Of a stretch of 64,000 nt of DNA, positions 1-8,196 are shown piece after piece. The notes under the pieces were generated by a model. That model had not been told where the DNA came from, ran no database searches, and worked only from the letters and a program-made list of their open reading frames with translations. The number at the start of each line of letters is the position of its first letter. Position 1 is the first letter of the stretch. The position numbers and the translations under genes were made by a program. Source of the stretch: Ideonella dechloratans (GTDB lineage Bacteria > Pseudomonadota > Gammaproteobacteria > Burkholderiales > Burkholderiaceae_C); the NCBI RefSeq assembly GCF_021049305.1, contig NZ_CP088081.1:3720001-3784000 (forward strand), given 5' to 3'.

Positions 1-410
1 GCCGCGCAGACGATGGACACCTCGATCCAGCCATTGGCCGCCACCAGCTGGTGCGGCGGCACCAGCTCGGTCACCAGGCCGTACTTGGCCGGCGCATAGC
101 CGGCCGCACCCAGGCCCACCACCGCATAAGCCGCCACCGGGTGCACCGGCAGCAGCATGCCGCCCAGGCCCAGCATCTTCAGCGCGTTCATCCAGGCCAT
201 CAGCCGGGCCTTGGGCAGGGCGTCGGCCAGCGGGCCCACCACCGGCGCCAGCAGCACATAGGACAGCGTGAAGGAGAACTTCAGCAGCGGCGCCCACCAA
301 CCCGGCAGGCCCTGCTGCTGCAAGAGCGCGATGGCCACGATGAGCAGCGCGTTGTCGGCCAGGGCCGAGGTGAACTGCGCCGCGATCAGAAGAAGGAAAC
401 CCCGTGGCAT
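1..410 (-). CDS. lplT: Lysophospholipid transporter LplT, N-terminal part (runs off the left edge)
   Basis: The reading frame starts at the ATG at 410-408 and is still open at base 1, so only about 136 N-terminal residues are present. It opens with a hydrophobic stretch, a QFTSALADNALL segment and later GYAPAKYG and ELVPPHQLVAANG. These match the start of the LplT branch of the major facilitator superfamily, which flips lysophospholipids across the inner membrane for re-acylation by Aas. The D-N-A-L and A-P-A-K-Y-G signatures separate LplT from ordinary drug exporters. A purine-rich GGGGGAC lies about 13 bases before the start. The C-terminal half, and any aas gene behind it, is outside the window. 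Confidence 0.85.
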   Translation of the reverse strand, partial: MPRGFLLLIAAQFTSALADNALLIVAIALLQQQGLPGWWAPLLKFSFTLSYVLLAPVVGPLADALPKARLMAWMNALKMLGLGGMLLPVHPVAAYAVVGLGAAGYAPAKYGLVTELVPPHQLVAANGWIEVSIVCA

Positions 411-564
411 GCCGCTGTCTGTCCCCCTGGGCTGTCGCCCGACACGTGCGAAACGTCGCAAAACCGCGCAGTAGACCGGCCCGCCGTGCCACGGTGATGA
501 CAGCCGTGCGACACCCCCTTGCGGTGGATGGGCCGCGCCCGGGGCCGCTGCTAGAGTGCCCGCC

Positions 565-1407
565 ATGCCGCGCCCGCCCCTTCGCCCTGCCCGACCGCCC
601 CGGTGGCGGCTGGCCCGCGCCGGGCTGGCGTTGAGCCTGGGTCTGGGTCTGGGTCTGGCCTTGAGCTTGGCCACCGGCCTGCGCGCCAGCACCCCGCTGC
701 GGCCCGCGCCGCACCCCGGCCTGGCCCAGCTGCCCCCGCAGATGCTCTGGGCCTGGGAGCGGCCCGAGGACCTGCGCGGCCTGCCGCCGGACACCGGCGT
801 GGCCTGGCTGGCCACGTCCATCCGACTGCGCGGCGAGGCCGCCGACATCCGGCCGCGCGCCCAGCCGCTGCGCGTCTCGCCCGGCACCGTGCTGCTGCCG
901 GTGCTGCATGTGGACGCCGACCCGCGCGACCACCCCGCCCTCAACCCCGCCCAGCGCGAGGCCATCGTGGCCAGCGCGCTGCGCCTGGTGCAGGGCCAGC
1001 CGGTGCACGCACTGCAGCTGGATTTCGAGGTGCGGCGCTCGCAGCGGCCCTTCCTGGCCGAGGTGGTGCGTGCCTTGCGCGCGCGGCTGCCGGCCGAGGT
1101 CGCACTGTCGATGACCGCCCTGGCCTCCTGGTGCGCAGGCGACGCCTGGATGGACGGCCTGCCCGCCGACGAGATCGTGCCCATGGCCTTCCGCATGGAC
1201 CGCGACGACCGCACCCTGCGCGCCCTGCTGGCGCGCGACGGGCACTTTCCCCGCCCCTACTGCCAGCAGGCCGCCGGCACCGCCACCGACGAAGCGCCGG
1301 TGACCGGCCTGCAGGCCCCGCGCCGCTACCACTTCGCCCCCCAGCCCTGGACCCGAGACCAATGGACCGCCCTGCTGAACACCCCCTCGCCCCCCGCCGC
1401 GCGCTGA
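565..1407 (+). CDS. DUF3142 family exported or membrane-anchored protein
   Basis: The 280-residue product has an Arg/Pro-rich N-terminus and a long Leu/Gly hydrophobic segment (about residues 17-37), so it is exported or anchored at the inner membrane. The body carries LWAWERPEDLR, GVAWLA, a central VHALQLDFEVR, then LSMTALASWC and VPMAFRM. I recognise this order from DUF3142, a bacterial family of unknown function whose alternating segments resemble a TIM-barrel glycosidase. I chose the ATG at 565; a GTG at 556 is in frame 9 bases earlier. The 3' end overlaps the next gene by 46 bases in another frame, so the two are probably co-translated. A short GGGTCT repeat in the signal region (about 639-658) gives the Gly-Leu run. 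Confidence 0.75.
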   Translation: MPRPPLRPARPPRWRLARAGLALSLGLGLGLALSLATGLRASTPLRPAPHPGLAQLPPQMLWAWERPEDLRGLPPDTGVAWLATSIRLRGEAADIRPRAQPLRVSPGTVLLPVLHVDADPRDHPALNPAQREAIVASALRLVQGQPVHALQLDFEVRRSQRPFLAEVVRALRARLPAEVALSMTALASWCAGDAWMDGLPADEIVPMAFRMDRDDRTLRALLARDGHFPRPYCQQAAGTATDEAPVTGLQAPRRYHFAPQPWTRDQWTALLNTPSPPAAR

Positions 1408-3707
1408 GCACCCTGGCACGGACCCTGGCGCTGGCCGGCCTGAGCAGCCTGATCGCCCTGCCCGCCGCCCGGGCCAGCGGCGGCGATGGCTACGAAGAGA
1501 ACGCCTACGCCCCCGAGCACCATGTCACCGAGGCCGCCCTGCCCGGCTACGCCGCCGGCCGCCTGGGCGTCGTGCCCGGCAGCTACTGGCGCGTCTACCT
1601 GGCGCTGGCCTGGCGCGCGGCCCAGGGCCACCCGCTGAGCGCGGCCGAGACCACCGCGCTCAACGTGGACGGCTGGCATGTGGGCCCCACCGCCCCCGAC
1701 TGGCAGGCCCGCCACGACGAGGACGCCACCGGCATCGCCGCCTGGCTGGCCACCCGCGCCCAGGCCGGCGCGGCACCGGTCAAGATCGAGGCCGAGCGGG
1801 CCACGCCCGACTACAGCTTCTTCCTGAACTGCCCCAAGGACGCCTTCGACCGCGCCCGCCAGACCCTGGCCGAACGCCAGCGCCAGAGTGTTGCCGCGCC
1901 GCAGTGGGCCGCGCGCTGGCTGGCCCAGCAGGATGCGGTCTTCGCCAACTGCTCGCCCCCGGGTGTCCAGTTCGGCCAGGCCACCCAGCCGCCGGCCGTG
2001 CTGCCCCCGGCCCTGCCGGCCGAGGCCCCGGCCTGGCTGCGGGCCGACCACGCCTACCAGAGCGCCGCCGCGCTGTTCTACGCCGGCCAGTACGAGGCCG
2101 CGCGCCAGCGCTTCCTGGCCATCGCGCTGGACGGCAGCTCGCCCTGGCAGCCCTGGGGCCGCTACCTGGCCGCGCGCTGCCTGCTGCGCCAGGCCACCCT
2201 GGCCCTCGGGCCGGACGGCCAGCCCGAGCGCAGCGAGCGCACCCGTCAGTGGCTGAGCACCGCGCGCGACGAGCTGAGCGCCCAGGCCCCGAAGTTCGCG
2301 CCCGCCGCCGCCTTGCTCGGCTGGGTGGACGCCCGGCTGCGCCCGGCCGAGAAGGCCGCCGAGCTGGCCGGCCCGCTGAGCCAGGCGCCGATGGACGCGG
2401 CACAGGTGCGCGCCTTGAGCGACTACCTGGTGCTGCTCGACAGTCTGGAGCAGCAGCCCGGTCTGGAGAACCGCCCCGGCCTGATGCAGGCCGGCGACCC
2501 GATGACCCGCTGGATCGGCGCAATGCAGGCCGGCGACGAGCAGCGCCCGGCCGCGCTGGCCCTGGCCCGGCGCGAGGCCCAGGCCGCCCCGGCCGGCAGC
2601 CCCGCCGCCGTGCTGTGGCTGGCCGCCCTCCTCGCCCAGGCCCAGCCCCGGCCCGCCGCCCTGCAGCTGAGCGAGACCGAGCGCCGCGCCGCCGAGGCCG
2701 TGCCCGCCTCCTCGCCGCTGTACCTGCACCTGCGCTACCACCTGCTGCGCCTGCAGATCGAGGGCGGTCAGGCCGCCGCGGCCGACGCCGAGGTCAGCCG
2801 CCTGCTGGCCCACCCGCCCCAGCCCATGGACACCGCCACCCGCAACCGCTGGCTGGCCCTGAAGCTGGTGACCGCGCCCACGCTGGAAGCCTTCCTGGCC
2901 GCCGCGCCGCGCCAGATGGCGGAGACCGGGGCGGGCACGCCGATCGCCCGTGAGGACGCGGCCTCTGCCACCGGAGCCGCCACCCCGCCCGCCGCCCCGG
3001 TGATGGGCCTGGACGAGGACTTCCCGCGCCGCCTCTACCGCGCGCTGCCCCTGTCCCTGCTCAAGACCCTGCCGACCCGGCCGGACCTGCCCGCCGCCGT
3101 GAAGACCGGGCTGATCGAAGCCGTGTGGACCCGCGCGGTGCTGCTGGGCGACTGGGCCACGGCCGACACCTGGGCACCCACGCTGGCCCAGGGCCGCGGC
3201 ACCACGGCGCACCTCTACACCCGCTTCGTCCAGGCAACCACGCCCGAGGCCAAGCGCCTGGCCGCCACGGTCATCTTCGTCAACACGCCCGAGCTGCACC
3301 CGCACCGCGTGGACCCGCAGGGCAACGACACCGAATGGGGCTGCCAGGGCTGGGGCACGGGCGCGCAGGATGCGCTGGCCCTGACGCCGCCGGCCTTCCT
3401 CAGCCCGGCCCAGCAGGCCGAGGCCCGGCGCGAGCAGGCCCTGCTGGACGCCCTGCCCAACCGCAATGCCTACCTGGCTCCCACGCTGCTGGCCTGGGCC
3501 CAGGGCAAGCCGGCCGACCCGGAGGCGCCCAAGGCCCTGCACTTCTTCGTGGCCAGCACCCGCAACGAATGCCGCCCGCCGGTGCCCGCCAACGGCCAGC
3601 CGGCCCCCGAGCCCACCTACTCGCGCGACGCCTTCCGCCTGCTGCACAAGCTCTGGCCCGACAGCGACTGGGCCCGCACGACCAGGTACCACTACGGCGG
3701 GCGCTGA
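1362..3707 (+). CDS. Large secreted protein of unknown function, partner of the DUF3142 gene
   Basis: The frame is open far upstream, but the sequence only looks like a real protein from the ATG at 1362, where a basic start and hydrophobic stretch end in PAARASG, a typical signal peptidase I site. The mature protein (about 745 residues) is rich in Ala, Leu and Pro. Around residues 225-280 it has a helix-turn-helix repeat pattern (YQSAAALFYAGQYEAARQRF) that resembles tetratricopeptide units, suggesting a periplasmic scaffold. No catalytic motif is visible. The 46-base overlap with the DUF3142 gene argues for a two-gene operon with linked functions. The function is unknown. Confidence 0.7.
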   Translation: MDRPAEHPLAPRRALSTLARTLALAGLSSLIALPAARASGGDGYEENAYAPEHHVTEAALPGYAAGRLGVVPGSYWRVYLALAWRAAQGHPLSAAETTALNVDGWHVGPTAPDWQARHDEDATGIAAWLATRAQAGAAPVKIEAERATPDYSFFLNCPKDAFDRARQTLAERQRQSVAAPQWAARWLAQQDAVFANCSPPGVQFGQATQPPAVLPPALPAEAPAWLRADHAYQSAAALFYAGQYEAARQRFLAIALDGSSPWQPWGRYLAARCLLRQATLALGPDGQPERSERTRQWLSTARDELSAQAPKFAPAAALLGWVDARLRPAEKAAELAGPLSQAPMDAAQVRALSDYLVLLDSLEQQPGLENRPGLMQAGDPMTRWIGAMQAGDEQRPAALALARREAQAAPAGSPAAVLWLAALLAQAQPRPAALQLSETERRAAEAVPASSPLYLHLRYHLLRLQIEGGQAAAADAEVSRLLAHPPQPMDTATRNRWLALKLVTAPTLEAFLAAAPRQMAETGAGTPIAREDAASATGAATPPAAPVMGLDEDFPRRLYRALPLSLLKTLPTRPDLPAAVKTGLIEAVWTRAVLLGDWATADTWAPTLAQGRGTTAHLYTRFVQATTPEAKRLAATVIFVNTPELHPHRVDPQGNDTEWGCQGWGTGAQDALALTPPAFLSPAQQAEARREQALLDALPNRNAYLAPTLLAWAQGKPADPEAPKALHFFVASTRNECRPPVPANGQPAPEPTYSRDAFRLLHKLWPDSDWARTTRYHYGGR

Positions 3708-3717
3708 GCCTCAGCGC
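3701..3717. terminator. Hairpin between convergent genes, candidate bidirectional terminator
   Basis: GCGCTGA at 3701-3707 and TCAGCGC at 3711-3717 form a perfect 7-bp stem with a 3-base loop. The stop codons of both converging genes lie in the stem. There is no T-run on either side, so Rho-independent activity is uncertain. Confidence 0.35.
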
Positions 3718-4952
3718 GCCGGGGCCGGGGCCAGCGCGTCCGGCTCGGCGCCACCCGTCACGGCCGGGGCCGCATGGGCCGAAGAAGCCTGGGGCTGCGG
3801 ATGCGGCGCCCGGGCCTGGATCAGCCGCTGGTCCACCAGGTCCGCCACCTCGAACACGGCCTGGTTGCGCACCCCGCGCACGCGGGCCTGCGCCGCGCCC
3901 AGGTCGGCCAGCAGACGGGCCACGCCCCCGGCAATGGCCTTGACCGAGGGCACCACCTCGCCCAGGCCCTGCTCGCGCACCCACTGGGCGTTGTAGCGCT
4001 CCTGCGGCATGGTCCAGCGGTTCTCGAAGGTGATGACCGGCAGGCCCATCTGCACTGCCTCGCTCAGCGAGCCCGGCCCCGGCTTGCCGACGAAGAAGTC
4101 CGCCAGCTGCATGTAGTGCACCACGTCGGGCGTGAAGCCCAGCACCGCGCGCGCCGCGCCCCCCTCGGGCACGGGCAGCGCCCGCAGGCGCTCGGCCAGC
4201 AGGGCGTTGTGGCCGCAGACCAGGATGAGCTGCACCTGCGGCAGGCTGCGGGCGATGCGCAGCATCTGCATGGAGCCCTGGCCGCCGAACATCACCAGGC
4301 CGGTGGGTCGGCCCGGCTGCAGGCCCAGTGCCTGCAGCGCCTGGGCGCGGGCTGCCGCATCCAGCGGGGCCATGGCGTGGAAGGCCGGGCGCAGGATCAT
4401 GCCCGAGACGCGGTGCACATTGCGCGGCGCCACGCCCTGGGCCAGGGCCTGCTGCACCGCGCGCTCGGTGCCGCAGACGATCCACTGGTCCTGCCCCGGC
4501 TCGATCCAGAAATGCGGCGGCGTGTCGGCCAGGTCGGTCAGCACCGTGGCGCAGGGCGTGCCCGGCCGCGCGGCCTGCACCGATTCGTAGAGGCAGCGGT
4601 TGAAGTTGGGGATCAGCGAGACCACCACGTCCGGCCGCGTCTCGGCCCAGTGCGCCTGCAGCAGGCGCACGAGCCAGGGGTGGGCCCAGCGCACCGAGGC
4701 CTGCAGCAGCTTGAGCTCCTGCGTCAGGCCCAGGGTCCAGCCGCGCGCCAGGCGGCGGTTGTAGACATCCTCGGGCGCCATGCCGGTCAGGCGCCGGAAG
4801 CGGTCCTGCGCATCCAGCACCGCCATCAGGTTCACCAGCCGCACCTGCAGGGCAGCGCCATGTCGCTGCTGCAGCACGGCCTGCAGGGCCTGCGCCGCGG
4901 CCCGGTGGCCACCGCCCGCGTTGAAATACACCAAGTCCACGGTTCGGGTCAT
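3711..4952 (-). CDS. MGDG-synthase-like glycosyltransferase (GT28 type)
   Basis: The 413-residue protein starts MTRTVDLVYFNAGGGHRAA. The GGGH loop at residues 13-16 is the hallmark of the N-terminal domain of monogalactosyl- or glucosyl-diacylglycerol synthases. The C-terminal half carries VMFGGQGSMQML and a GKPGPGSLSEAVQMGLPVI loop (about residues 293-311) that in GT28 enzymes holds the nucleotide-sugar diphosphate. The family transfers sugars from UDP-sugar to membrane lipids at the inner face of the cytoplasmic membrane; the acceptor here is unknown. The tail after about residue 385 is Pro/Ala-rich and probably disordered. I placed the start at the ATG at 4952 because the conserved fold begins there; 28 extra upstream codons are in frame but look non-coding. 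Confidence 0.75.
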   Translation of the reverse strand: MTRTVDLVYFNAGGGHRAAAQALQAVLQQRHGAALQVRLVNLMAVLDAQDRFRRLTGMAPEDVYNRRLARGWTLGLTQELKLLQASVRWAHPWLVRLLQAHWAETRPDVVVSLIPNFNRCLYESVQAARPGTPCATVLTDLADTPPHFWIEPGQDQWIVCGTERAVQQALAQGVAPRNVHRVSGMILRPAFHAMAPLDAAARAQALQALGLQPGRPTGLVMFGGQGSMQMLRIARSLPQVQLILVCGHNALLAERLRALPVPEGGAARAVLGFTPDVVHYMQLADFFVGKPGPGSLSEAVQMGLPVITFENRWTMPQERYNAQWVREQGLGEVVPSVKAIAGGVARLLADLGAAQARVRGVRNQAVFEVADLVDQRLIQARAPHPQPQASSAHAAPAVTGGAEPDALAPAPAR

Positions 4953-5008
4953 CCCCGGGAGGGTGCGGGGTGGGCATGACGTCCCTGTGACGCCGCCATG
5001 ACGGGCGC

Positions 5009-5039
5009 TTGACCTGACGGCGGCCGTCAGGTGCACGCT
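5009..5039 (+). promoter_or_regulatory. MerR-type promoter/operator upstream of the 5066-6087 operon
   Basis: A perfect 10-bp inverted repeat, ACCTGACGGC (5012-5021) and GCCGTCAGGT (5023-5032), is centred on one G. It overlaps a TTGACC -35 hexamer at 5009-5014, and a weak -10 (CACGCT, 5034-5039) follows after 19 bases. A dyad lying in an over-long 19-20 bp spacer is the classic MerR-family arrangement, and a MerR gene is second in the operon. The binding assignment is inference. Confidence 0.5.
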
Positions 5040-5065
5040 GTCGTCCCTTGCATGGAGATACCGTC

Positions 5066-5503
5066 ATGACCCCACCCCCTGCCTGCGACGACGCCCGCTG
5101 GCTGGCCGCCTTCCTCGCCGGCGAGCTGCCCGCGGCCGACTTCGACCATGCCGGCCACCTGCGCGCGGGCGGCCTGCTGCTGCAGCGCCACCCGCTGCCC
5201 CGGGCGCAGGCCCTGTACCTGGCGGGCCTGCGCCGGCTGGCCACCCGCCTGGGCGTGCCCGGCAAGGTGCACGCCACCGTCACCGAAGCCCTGCTGCACC
5301 TGATGGCCGCAGCCGGCGCCGGCACGCCCGGCCAGCCCTGGACCCTGTGCCTGCAGCGCGAGCCGACCCTGCGCCGCGACGCCCAGGCACTGCTGGCACG
5401 GCACTATTCGCCCGCGCGGCTGGCCAGCGAGGCCGCCCGCCAGCACGCCGTGCCGCCCGACCGGCTACCCTTGCCGCCATGCCCCGCCCCCGAGCCGACA
5501 TGA
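5066..5503 (+). CDS. Conserved small protein of unknown function
   Basis: This 145-residue, mainly helical protein contains FDHAGHLRAGGLLL near residue 28 and LGVPGKVHATVTEALLHLM near residue 73. I recall the FDHAAHLR...GKYHETLT pattern from an uncharacterised bacterial family. The conserved His residues could bind a metal or a small ligand, but that is a guess. The ATG at 5066 has a GGAG 8 bases before it; a TTG at 5048 is less likely. The stop overlaps the next start as ATGA, so this gene and the MerR regulator form one transcript controlled by the palindrome at 5012-5032. Confidence 0.7.
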   Translation: MTPPPACDDARWLAAFLAGELPAADFDHAGHLRAGGLLLQRHPLPRAQALYLAGLRRLATRLGVPGKVHATVTEALLHLMAAAGAGTPGQPWTLCLQREPTLRRDAQALLARHYSPARLASEAARQHAVPPDRLPLPPCPAPEPT

Positions 5504-6087
5504 CGCCGATGACCCTGGGCCGCCTGGCGCGTGCCTGCGGCCTGGCCCGCAGCTCGGTGCTGCACTACGAAGCCCTGGGGCTGCTGCTGCCGGGCGCACG
5601 CAGCGCGGCCGGCTACCGCCTCTACGGGCCGGCCCAGGTGCAACAGCTGCAACAGATCCGGCAGCTGCGCGAGGCCGGCCTGTCGCTCGCCGCCATCGCG
5701 GCCCTGCTGGCGCGGCCGCGTGACGACGCCACAGCCCCGGTGGCCCACACCCTGCTGCAGGACCGCCTGCTGGAACTGGGCCAGGAGATGGCCCGGCTGC
5801 GCCAGCAGCAGCGCCAGCTCGCCCGCCTGCTGGCCGACCCCGCGCTGGCAGATGCCCCCGCCTGCCGCAGCAAGGCCGACTGGGTGGCCCTGTTGCAGCG
5901 CGCAGGCTTCGACGAGGCCGAGATGCAGCGCTGGCACCAGGAATTCGAACAGCAGGACCCCGTCGCGCACGCGCGCTTTCTGCGTGCCCTGGGGCTGCCT
6001 GCCGCGCAGATCCGCAGCCTCCGGGCGGCCGCCCGCCACGGCCCGGACCCGCAGGCGAAAGCCCCACCGGGGGCGGCCCCGCGTTGA
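5500..6087 (+). CDS. MerR family transcriptional regulator
   Basis: The 195-residue protein begins with a MerR winged helix-turn-helix (LGRLARACGLARSSVLHYEALGLL, then GYRLYGPAQVQQL). A coiled dimerisation helix follows (about residues 75-115, rich in Leu, Arg and Gln). The C-terminal part, FDEAEMQRWHQEF...HARFLRALGLP, has no cysteine cluster, so it is not a standard metal or redox sensor; the ligand is unknown. I prefer the ATG at 5500, which overlaps the upstream stop as ATGA, over the one at 5479. The protein probably controls its own operon through the dyad at 5012-5032. Confidence 0.85.
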   Translation: MTPMTLGRLARACGLARSSVLHYEALGLLLPGARSAAGYRLYGPAQVQQLQQIRQLREAGLSLAAIAALLARPRDDATAPVAHTLLQDRLLELGQEMARLRQQQRQLARLLADPALADAPACRSKADWVALLQRAGFDEAEMQRWHQEFEQQDPVAHARFLRALGLPAAQIRSLRAAARHGPDPQAKAPPGAAPR

Positions 6088-6148
6088 CAGCCTGCCCGCG
6101 CCATGCACACTGGGGCGTCTGCCACACACCCCAGATCAGGAGGCCACC

Positions 6149-6511
6149 ATGTTCGACCACATCGGTTTCGGCGCCAGCGACCTGCCTGCCAGCAAGTCCT
6201 TCTTCGTCCAGGCCCTGGCCCCCTTGGGCGTGGGGGTGGTGATGGAGGGCGACTACGGCGTGGGCCTGGGCCTGCCCGGCAAGCCCTCGCTCTGGCTGCA
6301 CCAGGACGACCTGCCGCCCACCCCCCTGCACCTGGCCTTCACCGCCAGCAGCCGTGCGCTGGTGGACGCCTTCTACCAGGCCGCCCTGGCCGCGGGCGGG
6401 CAGGACAACGGCCCGCCGGGCCTGCGCCCGCACTACCACGCCAACTACTACGCGGCCTTCGTCATCGGGCCCGACGGCCACAACGTCGAGGCCGTCTGCC
6501 ACCTGCCCTGA
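6149..6511 (+). CDS. VOC (glyoxalase/bleomycin-resistance fold) family protein
   Basis: The 120-residue product fits one vicinal-oxygen-chelate domain: it opens with MFDHIGFGASDLPASKSFF and ends FVIGPDGHNVEAVCH. The early His, the mid-protein LHLAF and the late GPDGHNVE are the usual metal-ligand regions (His, His, Glu). Such proteins are small metalloenzymes (lyases, dioxygenases, thiol transferases) or binding proteins; the substrate cannot be told. A full CAGGAGG ribosome-binding site lies 5 bases before the ATG. It is read in the same direction as the MerR operon, 61 bases downstream, and may be a target of that regulator. Confidence 0.8.
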   Translation: MFDHIGFGASDLPASKSFFVQALAPLGVGVVMEGDYGVGLGLPGKPSLWLHQDDLPPTPLHLAFTASSRALVDAFYQAALAAGGQDNGPPGLRPHYHANYYAAFVIGPDGHNVEAVCHLP

Positions 6512-6530
6512 GCCCCCGCCCAGGGCTCAG
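6508..6530. terminator. Bidirectional hairpin between the VOC and LanC-like genes
   Basis: CTGAGCCC (6508-6515) and GGGCTCAG (6523-6530) form a perfect 8-bp stem with a 7-base loop exactly where the two convergent genes end. No T-run follows. Confidence 0.4.
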
Positions 6531-7753
6531 ACGAAGTCCAGCGTGGGCAGGCCCGGCCGGGCCTGCAGGCATTGCCACAGGTAGACGGCCACACCGGCAT
6601 CGCCGGTCCACAGCGTGTGACGCCCCACGCCGTGGGCCTGGCGCTGCTGCCCGCACTGGGCGATGGCGTGCATGGCGAAGCGACGCGCCCGGTCCAGCCA
6701 GCGGGCCTCGCCGGTGCGCTGGTGCAGCACCAGAAAGGCCTGGCCGTTGCCCGCCGTGCCATGGCACAGGCCCGGGCCCTTGGCCAGCGGGCCGGCGGCC
6801 CACACCGCTTCGCCCGCGGCCTGCAGCAGGGCGTCCAGCCGCGGGTCCTGCCCCACCGGGAAGCCGGCCAGCGCGGTGACGATGCCCGGCGCCCCATGGC
6901 ACCACTGCATCAGCCACTTGGTGGGGGCCGGCTCGGCGCCGGGCACCCGGGCCTGGGGCGGCCAGTTCACGCCATCGCCCGCCTGCACGGCGGTGGCCAC
7001 CAGGGTGTCGGCGCAGCGCGTGTACAGGGCCGCGCGCTGCGCCGGCGCAAGCAGGTCCGCCCCCAGCAGCAGGGGCTGCAGATTGCCGGCCCAGCCGTGC
7101 GCGGCACCCAGGTAGCGGGCCTGGCGGCCGTACAGGTCCTGGGTCCAGACCCAGGCGGACGGCTCGCCGTCGCCCACGCGGCTGTCCCAGCGCGCCCACA
7201 GGGCCTGCACGTTCTGAATGAAGGCCTCGCGCCAGCGCGCCTGGCCGGTCAGGCGCCAGAGGTGCAGGGCCGCCAGCATCGTGCCGGACGCGCCCCACAG
7301 CGGCTCCAGCGCCGGGTGGCCGATGTTGGCCATCACCTGGGCGTGCAGGCGCTCGGCCACGGCCGCATCGCCGGTGGCCCGCCACAGCGCCAGCAGGATG
7401 CCGGCCTCGCCCAGGTAGAAGGACGGCACGACCTCGCCCGTGTCCGGCGCGGCCAGGTAGGCCGCATGGGCCGAGCGCAGCAGGGCCACCGGGTCGGTGT
7501 GCTGCAGTTGCACGGCTCCGGTCTGCTGCAGATGCCACAGCGCCCAGCCCAGGCCGGCGCTGCCCAGATAGAGGCTCTTGAAGCCGCCGGCCGGGGTGTC
7601 GCCCTCCTCGTCCTGCGGGTGCACCGGCCAGTGGCCCTGGGGCCCGCGGCTGCGCTCGATGTCGTCGACGATGTCCTGCAGGGCGGCCTGGGCCCGTCCG
7701 GCGTCCCAGGGGGTGTCGCACAGGGCTTCGTGGCGGGCGGGGTCGAACAGCAT
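6527..7753 (-). CDS. Stand-alone LanC-like (lanthionine synthetase C) protein
   Basis: This 408-residue protein has the repeated helical-barrel glycine motifs of the LanC family: YLGSAGLGW, YLGEAGILLAL, LWGASGTML, AAHGWAGN (His219), QWCHGAPGI (Cys285) and LCHGTAGN (Cys330, His331). Cys, Cys and His are the zinc ligands that activate a thiol for addition to dehydroamino acids. The full set is present, so the protein should be catalytic. In lantibiotic clusters LanC closes thioether rings, but I see no LanB dehydratase, precursor peptide, protease or exporter nearby. Eukaryotic LanC-like proteins instead add glutathione to dehydroamino acids in damaged proteins, which is a possible role here. 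It appears monocistronic. Confidence 0.85.
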   Translation of the reverse strand: MLFDPARHEALCDTPWDAGRAQAALQDIVDDIERSRGPQGHWPVHPQDEEGDTPAGGFKSLYLGSAGLGWALWHLQQTGAVQLQHTDPVALLRSAHAAYLAAPDTGEVVPSFYLGEAGILLALWRATGDAAVAERLHAQVMANIGHPALEPLWGASGTMLAALHLWRLTGQARWREAFIQNVQALWARWDSRVGDGEPSAWVWTQDLYGRQARYLGAAHGWAGNLQPLLLGADLLAPAQRAALYTRCADTLVATAVQAGDGVNWPPQARVPGAEPAPTKWLMQWCHGAPGIVTALAGFPVGQDPRLDALLQAAGEAVWAAGPLAKGPGLCHGTAGNGQAFLVLHQRTGEARWLDRARRFAMHAIAQCGQQRQAHGVGRHTLWTGDAGVAVYLWQCLQARPGLPTLDFV

Positions 7754-7865
7754 GGTGCGGGCTCCTGGAACGGCGGCGCACGATGTTAGGCCGCGGCCAG
7801 CGCGGTGCCGGGCATGGCACCCATCCTGCTTGGGGTGACGGACCCGTCACCCACACCGTCCCGCC

Positions 7866-8171
7866 ATGCCCGCTTTCGGTTCCCGCTCTGGACGCCTGCC
7901 GCGCCTGACCGCGCTGACCTGTCTTCTGCTCGGCCTGGCCGGCCCCGCGCTGCGGGCGCAGACCTTGCCCGATGCGCCCCAGGAACGGGCCTGCCGCACC
8001 GAGGTGTCGAAGTTCGAGGAGACGATCAGCTTCCTGCGCCACACCCAGGGCATGGAGGCCGCCGCCAAGCTCAAGGAAGAGCTGCTGCCCGCCCGGCTGG
8101 AGAACGAGATCCTGATGCAGCAGGGCTACTGCGGCCTGGCCCGTCACCTGCGCGAGAAGCATCTGCTCTGA
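7866..8171 (+). CDS. Small exported protein of unknown function
   Basis: The 101-residue product has a clear signal peptide: basic start, Leu-rich core, then GPALRAQ as a likely cleavage site near residue 32. The mature part (about 70 residues) is helical and charged, with two cysteines (RACRTE and GYCGLA) that could form one disulfide in the periplasm. I do not recognise the family. Start evidence is weak because no clear ribosome-binding site precedes the ATG, but the signal peptide supports it. It lies between the divergent LanC-like gene and the convergent phosphodiesterase gene, with no operon link to either. Confidence 0.6.
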   Translation: MPAFGSRSGRLPRLTALTCLLLGLAGPALRAQTLPDAPQERACRTEVSKFEETISFLRHTQGMEAAAKLKEELLPARLENEILMQQGYCGLARHLREKHLL

Positions 8172-8196
8172 AGCCCCGGCGGGCCGCCATGCCGGC

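Noticed and set aside
6527..7753. Lantibiotic biosynthesis cluster
   Set aside because: Only the LanC-like gene is present. The small secreted protein at 7866-8171 has a signal peptide and only two Cys with few Ser or Thr, so it is not a lanthipeptide precursor.
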